A stretch of DNA of 64,000 bases from Immundisolibacter sp. (GTDB lineage: Bacteria; Pseudomonadota; Gammaproteobacteria; Immundisolibacterales; Immundisolibacteraceae): the NCBI RefSeq assembly GCF_014359565.1, contig NZ_JACIZD010000002.1, positions 1 to 64,000 of the forward strand, written 5' to 3'. Of the stretch, positions 31,881-39,705 are shown piece by piece. The notes beneath the pieces are model-generated. The model was not told the origin of the DNA. It was given only the letters and a program-made list of their open reading frames with translations, and ran no database searches. Position numbers and translations under genes: made by a program. Position 1 is the stretch's first letter. Each line of letters opens with the position of its first letter.

Positions 31881-33219
31881 GGCGCTTGGCCTCCTCGCGG
31901 CGCAGGCCTTCGGTCATCAGCTTCAACCACTGCCGGTACTCGCCGTGGTAGAGCGTCTCGTCGGCAAAGCGGCTGGCGCTGACCTGCGGCTGGAAGCCCA
32001 GCTCGCGCGCCGGCTCGTCGGCGCCCACGATGCGCCGCTTCATGCCGCGGTCGAAGTCCTGCCACTGCGCGTTGCGGCCGGCGTAGCCGGACTGGCAGGC
32101 ATCGAACTCGGTCAGGTCGTCCGGCGTGGCGATGCCGCTGGCGCCATAGAAATCCTCGTACTGGCGCACGCGCCGCTCGCGGGCCTCTTCCGACTCGCCC
32201 CGGGGCGCCACGCAGTAGGCGTGGACCTCGGTTTCGTCCGGCGCGATCGGCCGCCAGGAGCGCAGCTGCGTGGAGATGCCGTCGAACAGGATGACGTTGG
32301 GGTAGATCAGCACCTGGCGCAGACGTCCGGCCATCCACTTGGCCTGCAGCGGGCCGACACGGGCTTCGAGCGCGTCGTACTGCATGCCCAGCGCCCGGTC
32401 GCGGAAGTTGGGCACGTCCGACCAGATCATGACGTGGCCGTTGCCCAGGTCGTAGTTGCCGTTCTGGGTGTTGTGCAGGTCGACCTTGATGGCCTTGACG
32501 TTGTCGGTCCCGCCGGCCGCCGCCGCCTGTTTGGCACGCTCCTGCGCCAGGCGAAAGTAGGAGGCGTGCACGATGTCGACGTGGTAACCGTCGACGCCGT
32601 TCTCGGCCTGCATCTTCCAGTTGCCGCGATGGGTGTAGACCGAGTGGCCGCGCAGGACTTCCAGGCCATCCACCGACTGGTTGGCGAACAGCTCCAGGAA
32701 CGGCGCGGCCGCCGCCAGGTGGGTCTTGATGTCCGGCACGTCCGCATTCAGGCTGGCGAAGATGAAGCCGTGGTAGCTGGCCACGTGCGGCACCGGCGTG
32801 AGGCCATAGTCGGCCTTGCTCCAGCCGTCCGGATAGGCCCCGCCGGCCTCGTCCTTGACGTCCAGCAGCGTGCCCTGGGTGTCGTAGACCCAGCCGTGGT
32901 ACGGGCACGCCCAGTGCTTGGCGTTGCCGCGCGCCTTGCGGCAGACCATGGCGCCGCGGTGCGAGCAGGCGTTGATGAAGCCGCGCAGCTGCCCGTCCGC
33001 GCCGCGGCTGATGATGACCGGCTGGCGGCCGATGACGGTGGTCAGGTAGTCGTGGGGTTTGGGGATCTGGCTGTCGTGGCCGATGTAGATCCAGGTCGCC
33101 TCCCAGACGTGCTTGATCTCGAGCTCGAACAGCTCCGGGTCCGTGTACAGCGAGCGGTGGACCTTGAAGGTCTCGCCCGGCTTGTCGACGATGCGCCAGG
33201 TGATGTCTTCGATGCGCAT
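31870..33219 (-). CDS. Ring-hydroxylating dioxygenase, alpha subunit
   Basis: This 449-residue protein has the Rieske motif CSHRGA...CPYHGW (~res 85-108) and the mononuclear iron site AENGVDGYHVDIVH (~205-218). It is parallel in length and layout to the alpha subunit at 22355 but clearly diverged; both belong to the benzoate/anthranilate/salicylate-type group. GGAGG precedes the ATG. It pairs with the adjacent beta subunit. Neither a reductase nor a ferredoxin adjoins it, so electron partners must come from elsewhere. The hydratase-aldolase gene 206 nt upstream on the same strand suggests a bicyclic-aromatic route. Confidence 0.9.
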   Translation of the reverse strand: MRIEDITWRIVDKPGETFKVHRSLYTDPELFELEIKHVWEATWIYIGHDSQIPKPHDYLTTVIGRQPVIISRGADGQLRGFINACSHRGAMVCRKARGNAKHWACPYHGWVYDTQGTLLDVKDEAGGAYPDGWSKADYGLTPVPHVASYHGFIFASLNADVPDIKTHLAAAAPFLELFANQSVDGLEVLRGHSVYTHRGNWKMQAENGVDGYHVDIVHASYFRLAQERAKQAAAAGGTDNVKAIKVDLHNTQNGNYDLGNGHVMIWSDVPNFRDRALGMQYDALEARVGPLQAKWMAGRLRQVLIYPNVILFDGISTQLRSWRPIAPDETEVHAYCVAPRGESEEARERRVRQYEDFYGASGIATPDDLTEFDACQSGYAGRNAQWQDFDRGMKRRIVGADEPARELGFQPQVSASRFADETLYHGEYRQWLKLMTEGLRREEAKRHAA

Positions 33220-33425
33220 GGGGGCCTCCGTGGGGTGAAGGGAAAGGCGCTGACTGTGCGGCCTGAACGGGTCCGCCATGATAAGGGACGAAACGGCCCG
33301 GCGCCTCGGGTGGCTTGGCTTCGGCTTTGGACGTGCCGCGACCGGCCTGCTCATCGGCGCCGGTCAATACCCCGACGCCCCGCCGCCGGCCTGATGCCGA
33401 GCGACGGGGCGCCACGGGCGAAGGC

Positions 33426-34400
33426 TCAGCGGTACTTACGCGCGCACAGCTCGGCCCAGGCCTTGCCGCTGGCCACGGTCAGCGCGCGCCAGTCGTCCGG
33501 CAGGTCCTCGTACGGCGCGCGGCACGGGCCGGCCTTGATGTAGCCGGCGGCGTTGCAGCGGATTTTTTCCACCTGCACGTTGTACTTGGAGAATTCCTTG
33601 AAGTCCGGGATGGCGTTGGGCAGGCCGTGCAGGTCGTGCATGATCTCGCCCATGCGCGCCTTGTCGCCGGCGTCGATGGCCCGCTGCAGGGCGACCACCG
33701 GCTCCGGTCCCATGGCGCAGCTGGTCGACCACATGCCCTTGAGGCGATCGCCGACCAGGTCGTAGGCCATCGGCGCGGCAAAGTCGATCGGCAGGAACTG
33801 CACATGCGGCGCGGCGTCCATGCTGGCCGGCAGGTCGATCAGCATGTTCTTGGGGTCCATCAGGTTGCCGACGTACTTGCAGGTAACCACCGTCGGACAG
33901 TGCTTGCCGACGCCGGCCCAGAACTCGACCGGGAAGGTCGACTTGAAGAACAGCGGATTGGCGTAAACCATCAGGCCCATGTCCGGCACTGCCTCGGCCA
34001 GATCGGCGTAGAACTTGACCGAATTGGTGAGGGTCGGGGTCTGCCACAGCGGCAGGCCGACGAAGCCGCCTTCCACTCCCAGCTCGCGGAACTTGCGCAT
34101 CTGGCGCACGGTTTCCTTGGTGCCCAGCGTGGTGATGCCGGCAAACACCGGCACCCGGCCGCGCGCCACCTCGATGATGGTGCGGGTGAAGGCGAGTTTC
34201 TCTTCCAGCGTCAGCGCCGCGCACTCGCCAGTGGTGCCGTTGGCGGCGATCGAGCCGATGCCGGCGGCGATCAGCTGCTCGGTCATGCGCGCGGTTTCGT
34301 CCAGATCGACCGAATCCTCGTACTGCCAGCCGCCCTGCCCTTCCTTGCACGGCGTCGGGATCATGGCGGATACGCCGCGGATATCGTCTTTGGTCAGCAT
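33426..34400 (-). CDS. trans-o-hydroxybenzylidenepyruvate hydratase-aldolase-like (NahE-type, DapA fold)
   Basis: This 324-residue class I aldolase of the DHDPS/NAL superfamily has TTGECAALT (~res 55), the conserved Tyr in GLMVYANPLFFKS (~155) and the Schiff-base Lys in VVTCKYVGNL (~182). The sequence style (MIPTPCKEG...VDLDETARMTEQLI) is that of NahE/PhdJ enzymes, which hydrate and split the ring-cleavage product of naphthalene or phenanthrene into an aldehyde and pyruvate. AGGAGG precedes the ATG. Substrate assignment rests on family resemblance and neighbours. Confidence 0.82.
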   Translation of the reverse strand: MLTKDDIRGVSAMIPTPCKEGQGGWQYEDSVDLDETARMTEQLIAAGIGSIAANGTTGECAALTLEEKLAFTRTIIEVARGRVPVFAGITTLGTKETVRQMRKFRELGVEGGFVGLPLWQTPTLTNSVKFYADLAEAVPDMGLMVYANPLFFKSTFPVEFWAGVGKHCPTVVTCKYVGNLMDPKNMLIDLPASMDAAPHVQFLPIDFAAPMAYDLVGDRLKGMWSTSCAMGPEPVVALQRAIDAGDKARMGEIMHDLHGLPNAIPDFKEFSKYNVQVEKIRCNAAGYIKAGPCRAPYEDLPDDWRALTVASGKAWAELCARKYR

Positions 34401-34469
34401 GGGCAGGGCCTCCTGGCATCGTAAAAGGGCGGCAATGGTAGCCGGTCCGGGCTTGTGCGTGACCGGCGG

Positions 34470-35462
34470 CTACTCGTAGCGCAGTTCCCCGGCCTCGCCC
34501 CAGAACACGCGGTAAACGTACACGGTGTAGACGATGATGGCCGGCAGCGTGATGACCACGCCGACCAGGATGAACTTGAGCGACTCCGGCGCCGCGGCAG
34601 CCTGCCAGGCGGTGAGGCGATCGACCACCAGATAGGGATACAGGCTGTAGGCGAGCCCGATCGCCGCCAGCACGAACAGCCCCACGGCGCAGGCAAACGG
34701 CTCCCACGGCCGCGGCAGGTCCTGCTGGCACAGGCGCTTCAGGCGCCGGTCGGCGACCAGCAGCAGTACCGCCGTGGCCAGTGGCACCTGCAGCAGCAGG
34801 ATGAACTCGGGCATGGCGAACCACTTGTTGAAGATGCGCTCACTGACCAGCGGCGTGGCAATCGACACCGCCGCCAGGCCGAGCGCCGTTCCCCACAGCG
34901 CTCGCCGCGCCCAGCCGGCGGCGCGCTGCTTGAGCGCCGAGCCGGTTTTCATCAGCAGCCAGGTGGCGCCCAGCAGCGTGTAGCCGGCCATCAGACACAG
35001 GCCGATGAGGGCCGCGAACAGAGAGGGCCACAGACCGCCGGCAAAGCCCAGAACATACTTGCCAAGCATGAACCCCTGCGCGAACGCCGCCAGCGCCGAG
35101 CCGGCCACGAAGACGCGGTTCCACAGCGCCTTGTGGTCGGCGTGGGCCTTGACCCGGAAATCGAAGGCCACGCCGCGCAGGATCAGTCCGACCAGCATCA
35201 GCGCCACCGGCAGGTAGAGCGCGGTCAGTACCACGCCGTGCGCGTGCGGGAAGGCCACCAGCAGGATGCCGGCGCCCAGCACCAGCCAGGTCTCGTTGGC
35301 ATCCCAGAACGGGCCGATGGAAGCGATCATGCGGTCCTTGTCGGCATCGTCAACCAGCGGCAGCAGCAGGCCGACACCCAGGTCGAAGCCGTCCAGCACC
35401 ACGTAGGCCAGCATGGCGACACCCATCAGGCCCATGAAGATCAGCGGCAGGGCCTGGTCCAT
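34470..35462 (-). CDS. cydB: Cytochrome bd-type oxidase subunit II
   Basis: This 330-residue membrane protein has eight or so predicted helices and the subunit II signatures AYVVLDGFDLGVGLLLPL (~20-37) and GPFWDANETWLVLGAGILLVAFP (~50-72). It supports the haem-bearing subunit I in quinol oxidation and O2 reduction without copper. The start codon shares one base with the cydA stop (TGATG), so the subunits are co-translated. Confidence 0.93.
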   Translation of the reverse strand: MDQALPLIFMGLMGVAMLAYVVLDGFDLGVGLLLPLVDDADKDRMIASIGPFWDANETWLVLGAGILLVAFPHAHGVVLTALYLPVALMLVGLILRGVAFDFRVKAHADHKALWNRVFVAGSALAAFAQGFMLGKYVLGFAGGLWPSLFAALIGLCLMAGYTLLGATWLLMKTGSALKQRAAGWARRALWGTALGLAAVSIATPLVSERIFNKWFAMPEFILLLQVPLATAVLLLVADRRLKRLCQQDLPRPWEPFACAVGLFVLAAIGLAYSLYPYLVVDRLTAWQAAAAPESLKFILVGVVITLPAIIVYTVYVYRVFWGEAGELRYE

Positions 35463-36808
35463 CACGGCACCTGCGCCACGGTCGGCCCGGCGCCGGGCGA
35501 GTCGGCTGCGCCCGCCTTGCGCGCCATGTAGAACAGCACCCACACGTAGGCGAGGATCAGCGCCACGTACAGCGTCAGATACAGCCCCAGCGTCAGGCCA
35601 ATCATCCCGGTCGGCACGTCGGAAGCCGCATCGGCGGTTCTGAGCAGGCCGTATACCAGCCATGGCTGGCGGCCGATTTCGGTCGTATACCAGCCGGCCA
35701 GCACCGCCAGCCAGCCCGAAAACGTCATGACCAGCAGGCCGCGCTGAACCAGCACCGAGGGCTCGCCACGGCGCAGCGTCTGCCAGGCCGCCAGCCAACT
35801 GACCGCCAGCATCAGCAGGCCCACGCCGACCATGACCCGAAACGCCCAGAACAGCGGCGCCACCGGTGGGTGATCCTCGAAGCTGTTCAGGCCGCGCAGT
35901 TCGCCATTCCAGTGGTGAGTCAGGATCAGGCTGGCCGCGTCGGGGATGGTGATCTCGAAGCGGTTGCTGCGCGTGCGTTCATCCGGCCATGCAAACAGGC
36001 GCAGGTCGGCGCCGCGCTCGGTGTCCCAGATGGCCTCCATGGCGGCGATCTTGGCCGGCTGGTGCTCCAGCGTGTTCAGGCCGTGCAGGTCGCCAATGAA
36101 GATCTGCACCGGAATCAGCACCGCTGCCAGCAGCACGCCGGCGCGAAGCGTTGCCGCGACCTCGGCGCTGCGCTCGCCGCGCAGGCGCCGGTAGGACGAC
36201 AGCCCCGCCAGCAGAAACGCCACCGTCAGCCCGGATGCCAGCAGCATGTGCGTCAGCCGATACGGGAATGAGGGGTTGAAGATCACCGCCCACCAGCTGG
36301 CGACGTGGGCCTGTCCGTCCACCATCACGTGTCCGGCCGGCGTCTGCATCCAGGAGTTCAGCGCCAGAATCCAGAACGCCGACAGACTGGTGCCGACCGC
36401 CACCAACGCCGTGGCCGTCAGGTGCATGCGTTCCGACACCCGGCGCTGGCCGAACAGCATCACACCCAGAAACGTGGCCTCCAGAAAGAACGCCGTCAAA
36501 ACCTCGTAGCCGAGCAGCGGACCTGCAATGTTGCCCACGCGTTGCATGAAACCCGGCCAGTTGGTGCCGAACTGGAAACTCATGGTCACGCCGCTGACCA
36601 CGCCCAACGCGAACGACAGCGCAAACACCTTGACCCAGGTGCGATACGCCGCCTGCCAGGGCGCGCCGTCGTCGGCCCGCCCGCGCAGTTTGAAATACAG
36701 CAGCACCCAGGCCAGCGCCATGTTGATGCTGGGGAACAGGATGTGAAAGCTGATGTTGGCGGCAAACTGCAAGCGCGCCAGCAGCAGCGGATCGGCGAGC
36801 GCGTTCAT
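35462..36808 (-). CDS. cydA: Cytochrome bd-type oxidase subunit I, short Q-loop (CioA-like)
   Basis: This 448-residue subunit carries haems b558, b595 and d. Visible are the axial His in NISFHILFPS (~20), FQFGTNWPGFMQRVGNIAGPLLGYEVLTAFFLEATFLG with the conserved Glu residues, His in RLTHMLLASG, and the quinol-loop GLNSFEDHPP. The short length lacks the long Q-loop insert of E. coli CydA and fits cyanide-insensitive oxidases (CioA). Translation couples to the regulator gene before it (ATGA) and to cydB after it. A sulfide-detoxification group lies beside it. Confidence 0.92.
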   Translation of the reverse strand: MNALADPLLLARLQFAANISFHILFPSINMALAWVLLYFKLRGRADDGAPWQAAYRTWVKVFALSFALGVVSGVTMSFQFGTNWPGFMQRVGNIAGPLLGYEVLTAFFLEATFLGVMLFGQRRVSERMHLTATALVAVGTSLSAFWILALNSWMQTPAGHVMVDGQAHVASWWAVIFNPSFPYRLTHMLLASGLTVAFLLAGLSSYRRLRGERSAEVAATLRAGVLLAAVLIPVQIFIGDLHGLNTLEHQPAKIAAMEAIWDTERGADLRLFAWPDERTRSNRFEITIPDAASLILTHHWNGELRGLNSFEDHPPVAPLFWAFRVMVGVGLLMLAVSWLAAWQTLRRGEPSVLVQRGLLVMTFSGWLAVLAGWYTTEIGRQPWLVYGLLRTADAASDVPTGMIGLTLGLYLTLYVALILAYVWVLFYMARKAGAADSPGAGPTVAQVP

Positions 36809-37374
36809 GCCGACACCTCGCGCTGCTCGTCCGTGTCGCGCCCGCCGGGCAGCAACTGCAGCACCCCCTTCACCTTGCTCCCCAGCGCCATCAGGCGCAG
36901 CAGCGTCTGCGGCGACAGGCGCTGCACCTGGGCAAACCACTCGGTCAGAGTCTCCATCAGCGTGTACATCTCGCGCATCCGCTGTTGGGCGTGACGTTCA
37001 TGCTCCGACTGCGGCTCGGCCAACAATGCCTCGCGCAACATGGACAGGGTGGGCTCGACCTCGCGCCGCTGGCGCTCCTCTGCCAAGGTCTTGAAGATCA
37101 GCCAGACGTCGTCCGGGGTGCTGAAGTAGTCACGCCGGTCGCTGGGCTGACGCTGGGTTCGCAGCAGGCGCCAGCCCTGCAGTTCCTTCAGGCTGACGCT
37201 CACGTTCGAGCGCGAAATGGCCAGCTGCTCGGCGATCTCGTCGGCGTTCAGCGGGCGCGGTGAGACGAACAGCAGGGCATAAATCTGGCCGACGGTCCGG
37301 TTGATGCCCCAGCGGCTGCCCATCTCGCCGAAATGCATCACGAAGTCGCGAACCAGCGGTCTCATGTCATTCAT
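36805..37374 (-). CDS. GbsR/MarR-type regulator of the bd oxidase operon
   Basis: This 189-residue winged-helix protein has its DNA-binding region at ~25-85 (GQIYALLFVSPRPLNADEIAEQLAISRSNVSVSLKELQGWRLL...), like GbsR-family repressors, followed by a helical dimer region. It overlaps cydA by 4 nt, so the operon is regulator-cydA-cydB. Starts at 37374 (Met-Asn-Asp-Met) or 37365 are both possible; neither has a strong ribosome site. An inverted repeat just upstream (37382-37401) is a likely operator for autoregulation. What it senses is unknown. Confidence 0.82.
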   Translation of the reverse strand: MNDMRPLVRDFVMHFGEMGSRWGINRTVGQIYALLFVSPRPLNADEIAEQLAISRSNVSVSLKELQGWRLLRTQRQPSDRRDYFSTPDDVWLIFKTLAEERQRREVEPTLSMLREALLAEPQSEHERHAQQRMREMYTLMETLTEWFAQVQRLSPQTLLRLMALGSKVKGVLQLLPGGRDTDEQREVSA

Positions 37375-37381
37375 TTCGTAA

Positions 37382-37401
37382 GTTTCAGTAAATTGTGAAA
37401 C
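37382..37401. promoter_or_regulatory. Operator-like inverted repeat before the bd oxidase operon
   Basis: GTTTCA-N8-TGAAAC is a perfect 6+6 inverted repeat in an AT-rich patch, 8 nt upstream of the regulator start codon. Position and symmetry suit binding of the dimeric regulator encoded by the first gene. Confidence 0.5.
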
Positions 37402-37498
37402 ACGAGAGCGAATTAAATACCATTCGACGCGCCACCGCCAGTGAAGAGCCCGGCAACGAGGCGCCGCGCGGCGCCGTTGCCGGCACACGCCGCCACGC

Positions 37499-37918
37499 TC
37501 AGGCGCCGCTATCGAGCCAAACCTTGCAGGCCAGCGAGCCGGCGATCATGGCCGCGACGAACAGCCACGGCTCCAAGGTCCCCAGCGTCAGCGCCACCAG
37601 CGCCGGCCCGGGACAGTAGCCGGCCAGTCCCCAGCCGATGCCAAACAGCGCAGCGCCACTGAGCAGCTGGCCGTCCACCTGCCGCTTGACCGGCAAATGG
37701 AAACGGTCATCCAGCCGCGGCCGCGACCGGCGCAACACCCACGGGAACAACGCCGCGGTCACGCCGGCCCCGCCGCCCATGACCAGGATCAGGCTCGGAT
37801 CCCAGGCGCCGGCCAGGTCCAGAAACGCCAGCACCTTGTTCGGGTCGATCATCTGCGCCAGCGCCAGCCCGATGCCGAACAGCACGCCGCACAGGCCGCC
37901 TGCCAGAACCCGGCTCAT
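37499..37918 (-). CDS. YeeE/YedE-family half-transporter (PmpB-like)
   Basis: This 139-residue protein with about four membrane segments has GLCGVLFGIGLALAQMIDPNKVLAFLDL (~8-35) and the cysteine in GWGLAGYCPGPALVAL (~103-118). Two such half-size proteins together correspond to one YeeE/YedE channel, proposed to carry thiosulfate or other reduced-sulfur species. It overlaps the other half by 4 nt (ATGA), so they are co-translated. Confidence 0.82.
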   Translation of the reverse strand: MSRVLAGGLCGVLFGIGLALAQMIDPNKVLAFLDLAGAWDPSLILVMGGGAGVTAALFPWVLRRSRPRLDDRFHLPVKRQVDGQLLSGAALFGIGWGLAGYCPGPALVALTLGTLEPWLFVAAMIAGSLACKVWLDSGA

Positions 37919-38346
37919 GGCTGCAGCCCCAGCAGGTGGCGCGTGACGTACACCGTGAGCATGCCGCAGCCGACAAAGGTGATCGTCGCCACCAGCGAGC
38001 GCCGCGAGCGCCGCCCCAGGCCACACACGCCATGACCACTGGTGCAGCCGCTGCCAAGACGCGTTCCGAAGCCGACCAGAAAACCCGCCACCAGCAACAA
38101 CCCGACCGGAAAACCCTGCCGCGGCACGAAGGCGTGCGGCGTCAGCCACCAGAAAGCGCCCCCACCACCGAGCATCCCGAGGATGAAGGCCACGCGCCAG
38201 GCGGTGTCGCCCGGCACCCGCGCCAGGGCACCGTTCAGGATGCCGCTGATGCCGGCGATGCGGCCGTTCAGATACAGCAGCAGCACCGCCGCCGCACCGA
38301 TCAACAAACCGCCGCCAAGGGCGGTATACGGAGTGAACTGACTCAC
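37915..38346 (-). CDS. YeeE/YedE-family half-transporter (PmpA-like)
   Basis: This 143-residue membrane protein is the first half of the pair. The family motif with its central cysteine is GFLVGFGTRLGSGCTSGHGVCGLGRRS (~92-118). The GTG at 38346 is chosen because GAGG lies 5 nt before it; the GTG at 38352 would have almost no spacing. The gene starts right after the MBL hydrolase stop. Role in sulfur import or persulfide handling is by family. Confidence 0.8.
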   Translation of the reverse strand: MSQFTPYTALGGGLLIGAAAVLLLYLNGRIAGISGILNGALARVPGDTAWRVAFILGMLGGGGAFWWLTPHAFVPRQGFPVGLLLVAGFLVGFGTRLGSGCTSGHGVCGLGRRSRRSLVATITFVGCGMLTVYVTRHLLGLQP

Positions 38347-38353
38347 GAGCACC

Positions 38354-39214
38354 TCACAGCACGTCCAGCGGCAACTTCAGATACGACACGCCATTGTCCT
38401 GCGGCGGCGGCAGCTGGCCGGCGCGGATGTTGACCTGGATCGACGGCAGGATCAGGCGCGGCATGCCCAGCGTCGCGTCGCGGGCGGTGCGCAGGGCCAC
38501 GAACGCATCCAGCCCCACGCCGTCCCGCAGGTGGACGTTGCCGGCGCGCTGGGCCGCAACCGTGGTCTCGCAGCGCGGCGGCCGCGGCGCGGGCGGGTAG
38601 TCGTGGCAGACGAACATGCGCGTGGCGTCGCCGAGCGCATACAGCCGCTGCACCGAGTGGTACAGCGTGGCCGCATCGCCGCCCGGAAAGTCGCAGCGCG
38701 CGCTGCCCACGTCCGGCATGAATAGCGTATCGCCGACGAACACGGCATCGCCGATCAGGTAGCTCAGGCTGTCGCTGGTATGCCCCGGCGTGGCCAGGAC
38801 GCGAATGGTAAGCTCGCCCAACGGCAGGCTGTCGCCATCCTGCAGCAGGCGATCGAACTGCGAGCCGTCCGTGGGGAAGCCGTCGCCCAGGTTGAAGATG
38901 CGGGCGAAGGTCTGCTGCACCTTGCAGATGCCCGCGCCCACGGCCAGCGGTGCGCCGAGCTGTTCCTTCAGATACGCGGCGGCGGTCAGGTGATCGGCGT
39001 GGGCATGGGTCTCCAGGATCCAGGCCACATCCAGATTATGCTCGCGCACCGCCTGCAACAGGCGATCGGCACCGCTGCGGCCAGTGCGCGCTGCCGCGGC
39101 GTCGAAGTCCAGGACCGGGTCGATGATGACCGCCTGCCGACTGCCGGCATCGACGACCAGATACGACCAGCTGCCGGTCGGCGGATCAAAGAACGTCTGC
39201 ACTTCATGCCCCAT
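38354..39214 (-). CDS. MBL-fold persulfide dioxygenase-like hydrolase (Blh type)
   Basis: This 286-residue metallo-beta-lactamase-fold protein has THAHADH (~70), GHTSDS (~145), the bridging Asp in FVGDTLF and a final His in FVCHDYPPAP. It matches the Blh/ETHE1-like proteins encoded with BigR regulators, which oxidise glutathione persulfide to sulfite with O2. Some such proteins bear a rhodanese domain; this one does not. It leads the group with the two half-transporters and is divergent from the ArsR-type gene, a known arrangement for sulfide response. Confidence 0.85.
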   Translation of the reverse strand: MGHEVQTFFDPPTGSWSYLVVDAGSRQAVIIDPVLDFDAAAARTGRSGADRLLQAVREHNLDVAWILETHAHADHLTAAAYLKEQLGAPLAVGAGICKVQQTFARIFNLGDGFPTDGSQFDRLLQDGDSLPLGELTIRVLATPGHTSDSLSYLIGDAVFVGDTLFMPDVGSARCDFPGGDAATLYHSVQRLYALGDATRMFVCHDYPPAPRPPRCETTVAAQRAGNVHLRDGVGLDAFVALRTARDATLGMPRLILPSIQVNIRAGQLPPPQDNGVSYLKLPLDVL

Positions 39215-39269
39215 GATCGAACACCCTCATCGCCTGCTCGAAATGCGTAACAGGTCACATTCAACCGTC

Positions 39270-39285
39270 ATTAGCAGCTCCTAAT
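39270..39285. promoter_or_regulatory. Operator-like inverted repeat between the persulfide operon and its regulator
   Basis: ATTAG-CAGCTC-CTAAT is a perfect 5+5 inverted repeat in the 107-nt space between the divergent MBL and ArsR-type genes. It is the only AT-rich dyad there and the likely binding site of the regulator. Confidence 0.5.
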
Positions 39286-39321
39286 ATCCGGCCGCCTCGC
39301 CCTCCACGACGCGCAACAGCA

Positions 39322-39705
39322 ATGTCAGCCGACAACGAACCTTGGGACGCCTTGCGCCAAGCCACGGCAATGCTAAAGGCAATCGGCAACACACATCGCC
39401 TGCTCATGCTGTGCGCGCTGGCGCAGCGCCCCATGGCCGTGTGCGATCTGAACCGCCGGGTGCCGATCGCCCAGTCGGCGCTGTCGCAGCATCTGGCGCG
39501 CCTGCGCAGTGCCGGCCTGGTGGTCGCCCAGCGCGATGGCCCGAGGATCCGCTATGCGCTGGCCAACGCCCGAACCCGCCGGCTGATCGAAGCGGTGTGC
39601 ACCGAATACCGGATACGCGATTTCGTGGCGGACCCGGCCGCGGCCCCAGCGGGCAGCGTTCATGCCGAACCGGCCGACACCGGCGAAGCGCTGGCGCCCC
39701 TTTGA
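39322..39705 (+). CDS. ArsR-family persulfide-sensing repressor (BigR/SqrR-like)
   Basis: This 127-residue winged-helix regulator has its recognition helix in IAQSALSQHLARLRSAGLV (~49-67). Cysteines at 31 (LMLCAL) and 93 (EAVCTEY) fall where BigR and SqrR have the pair that forms a disulfide or tetrasulfide and releases DNA; Cys41 is extra. Divergent placement from the MBL/transporter operon supports control of that operon. Its 3' end overlaps the 3' end of the RND permease gene by 46 bp, tail to tail. Confidence 0.85.
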   Translation: MSADNEPWDALRQATAMLKAIGNTHRLLMLCALAQRPMAVCDLNRRVPIAQSALSQHLARLRSAGLVVAQRDGPRIRYALANARTRRLIEAVCTEYRIRDFVADPAAAPAGSVHAEPADTGEALAPL

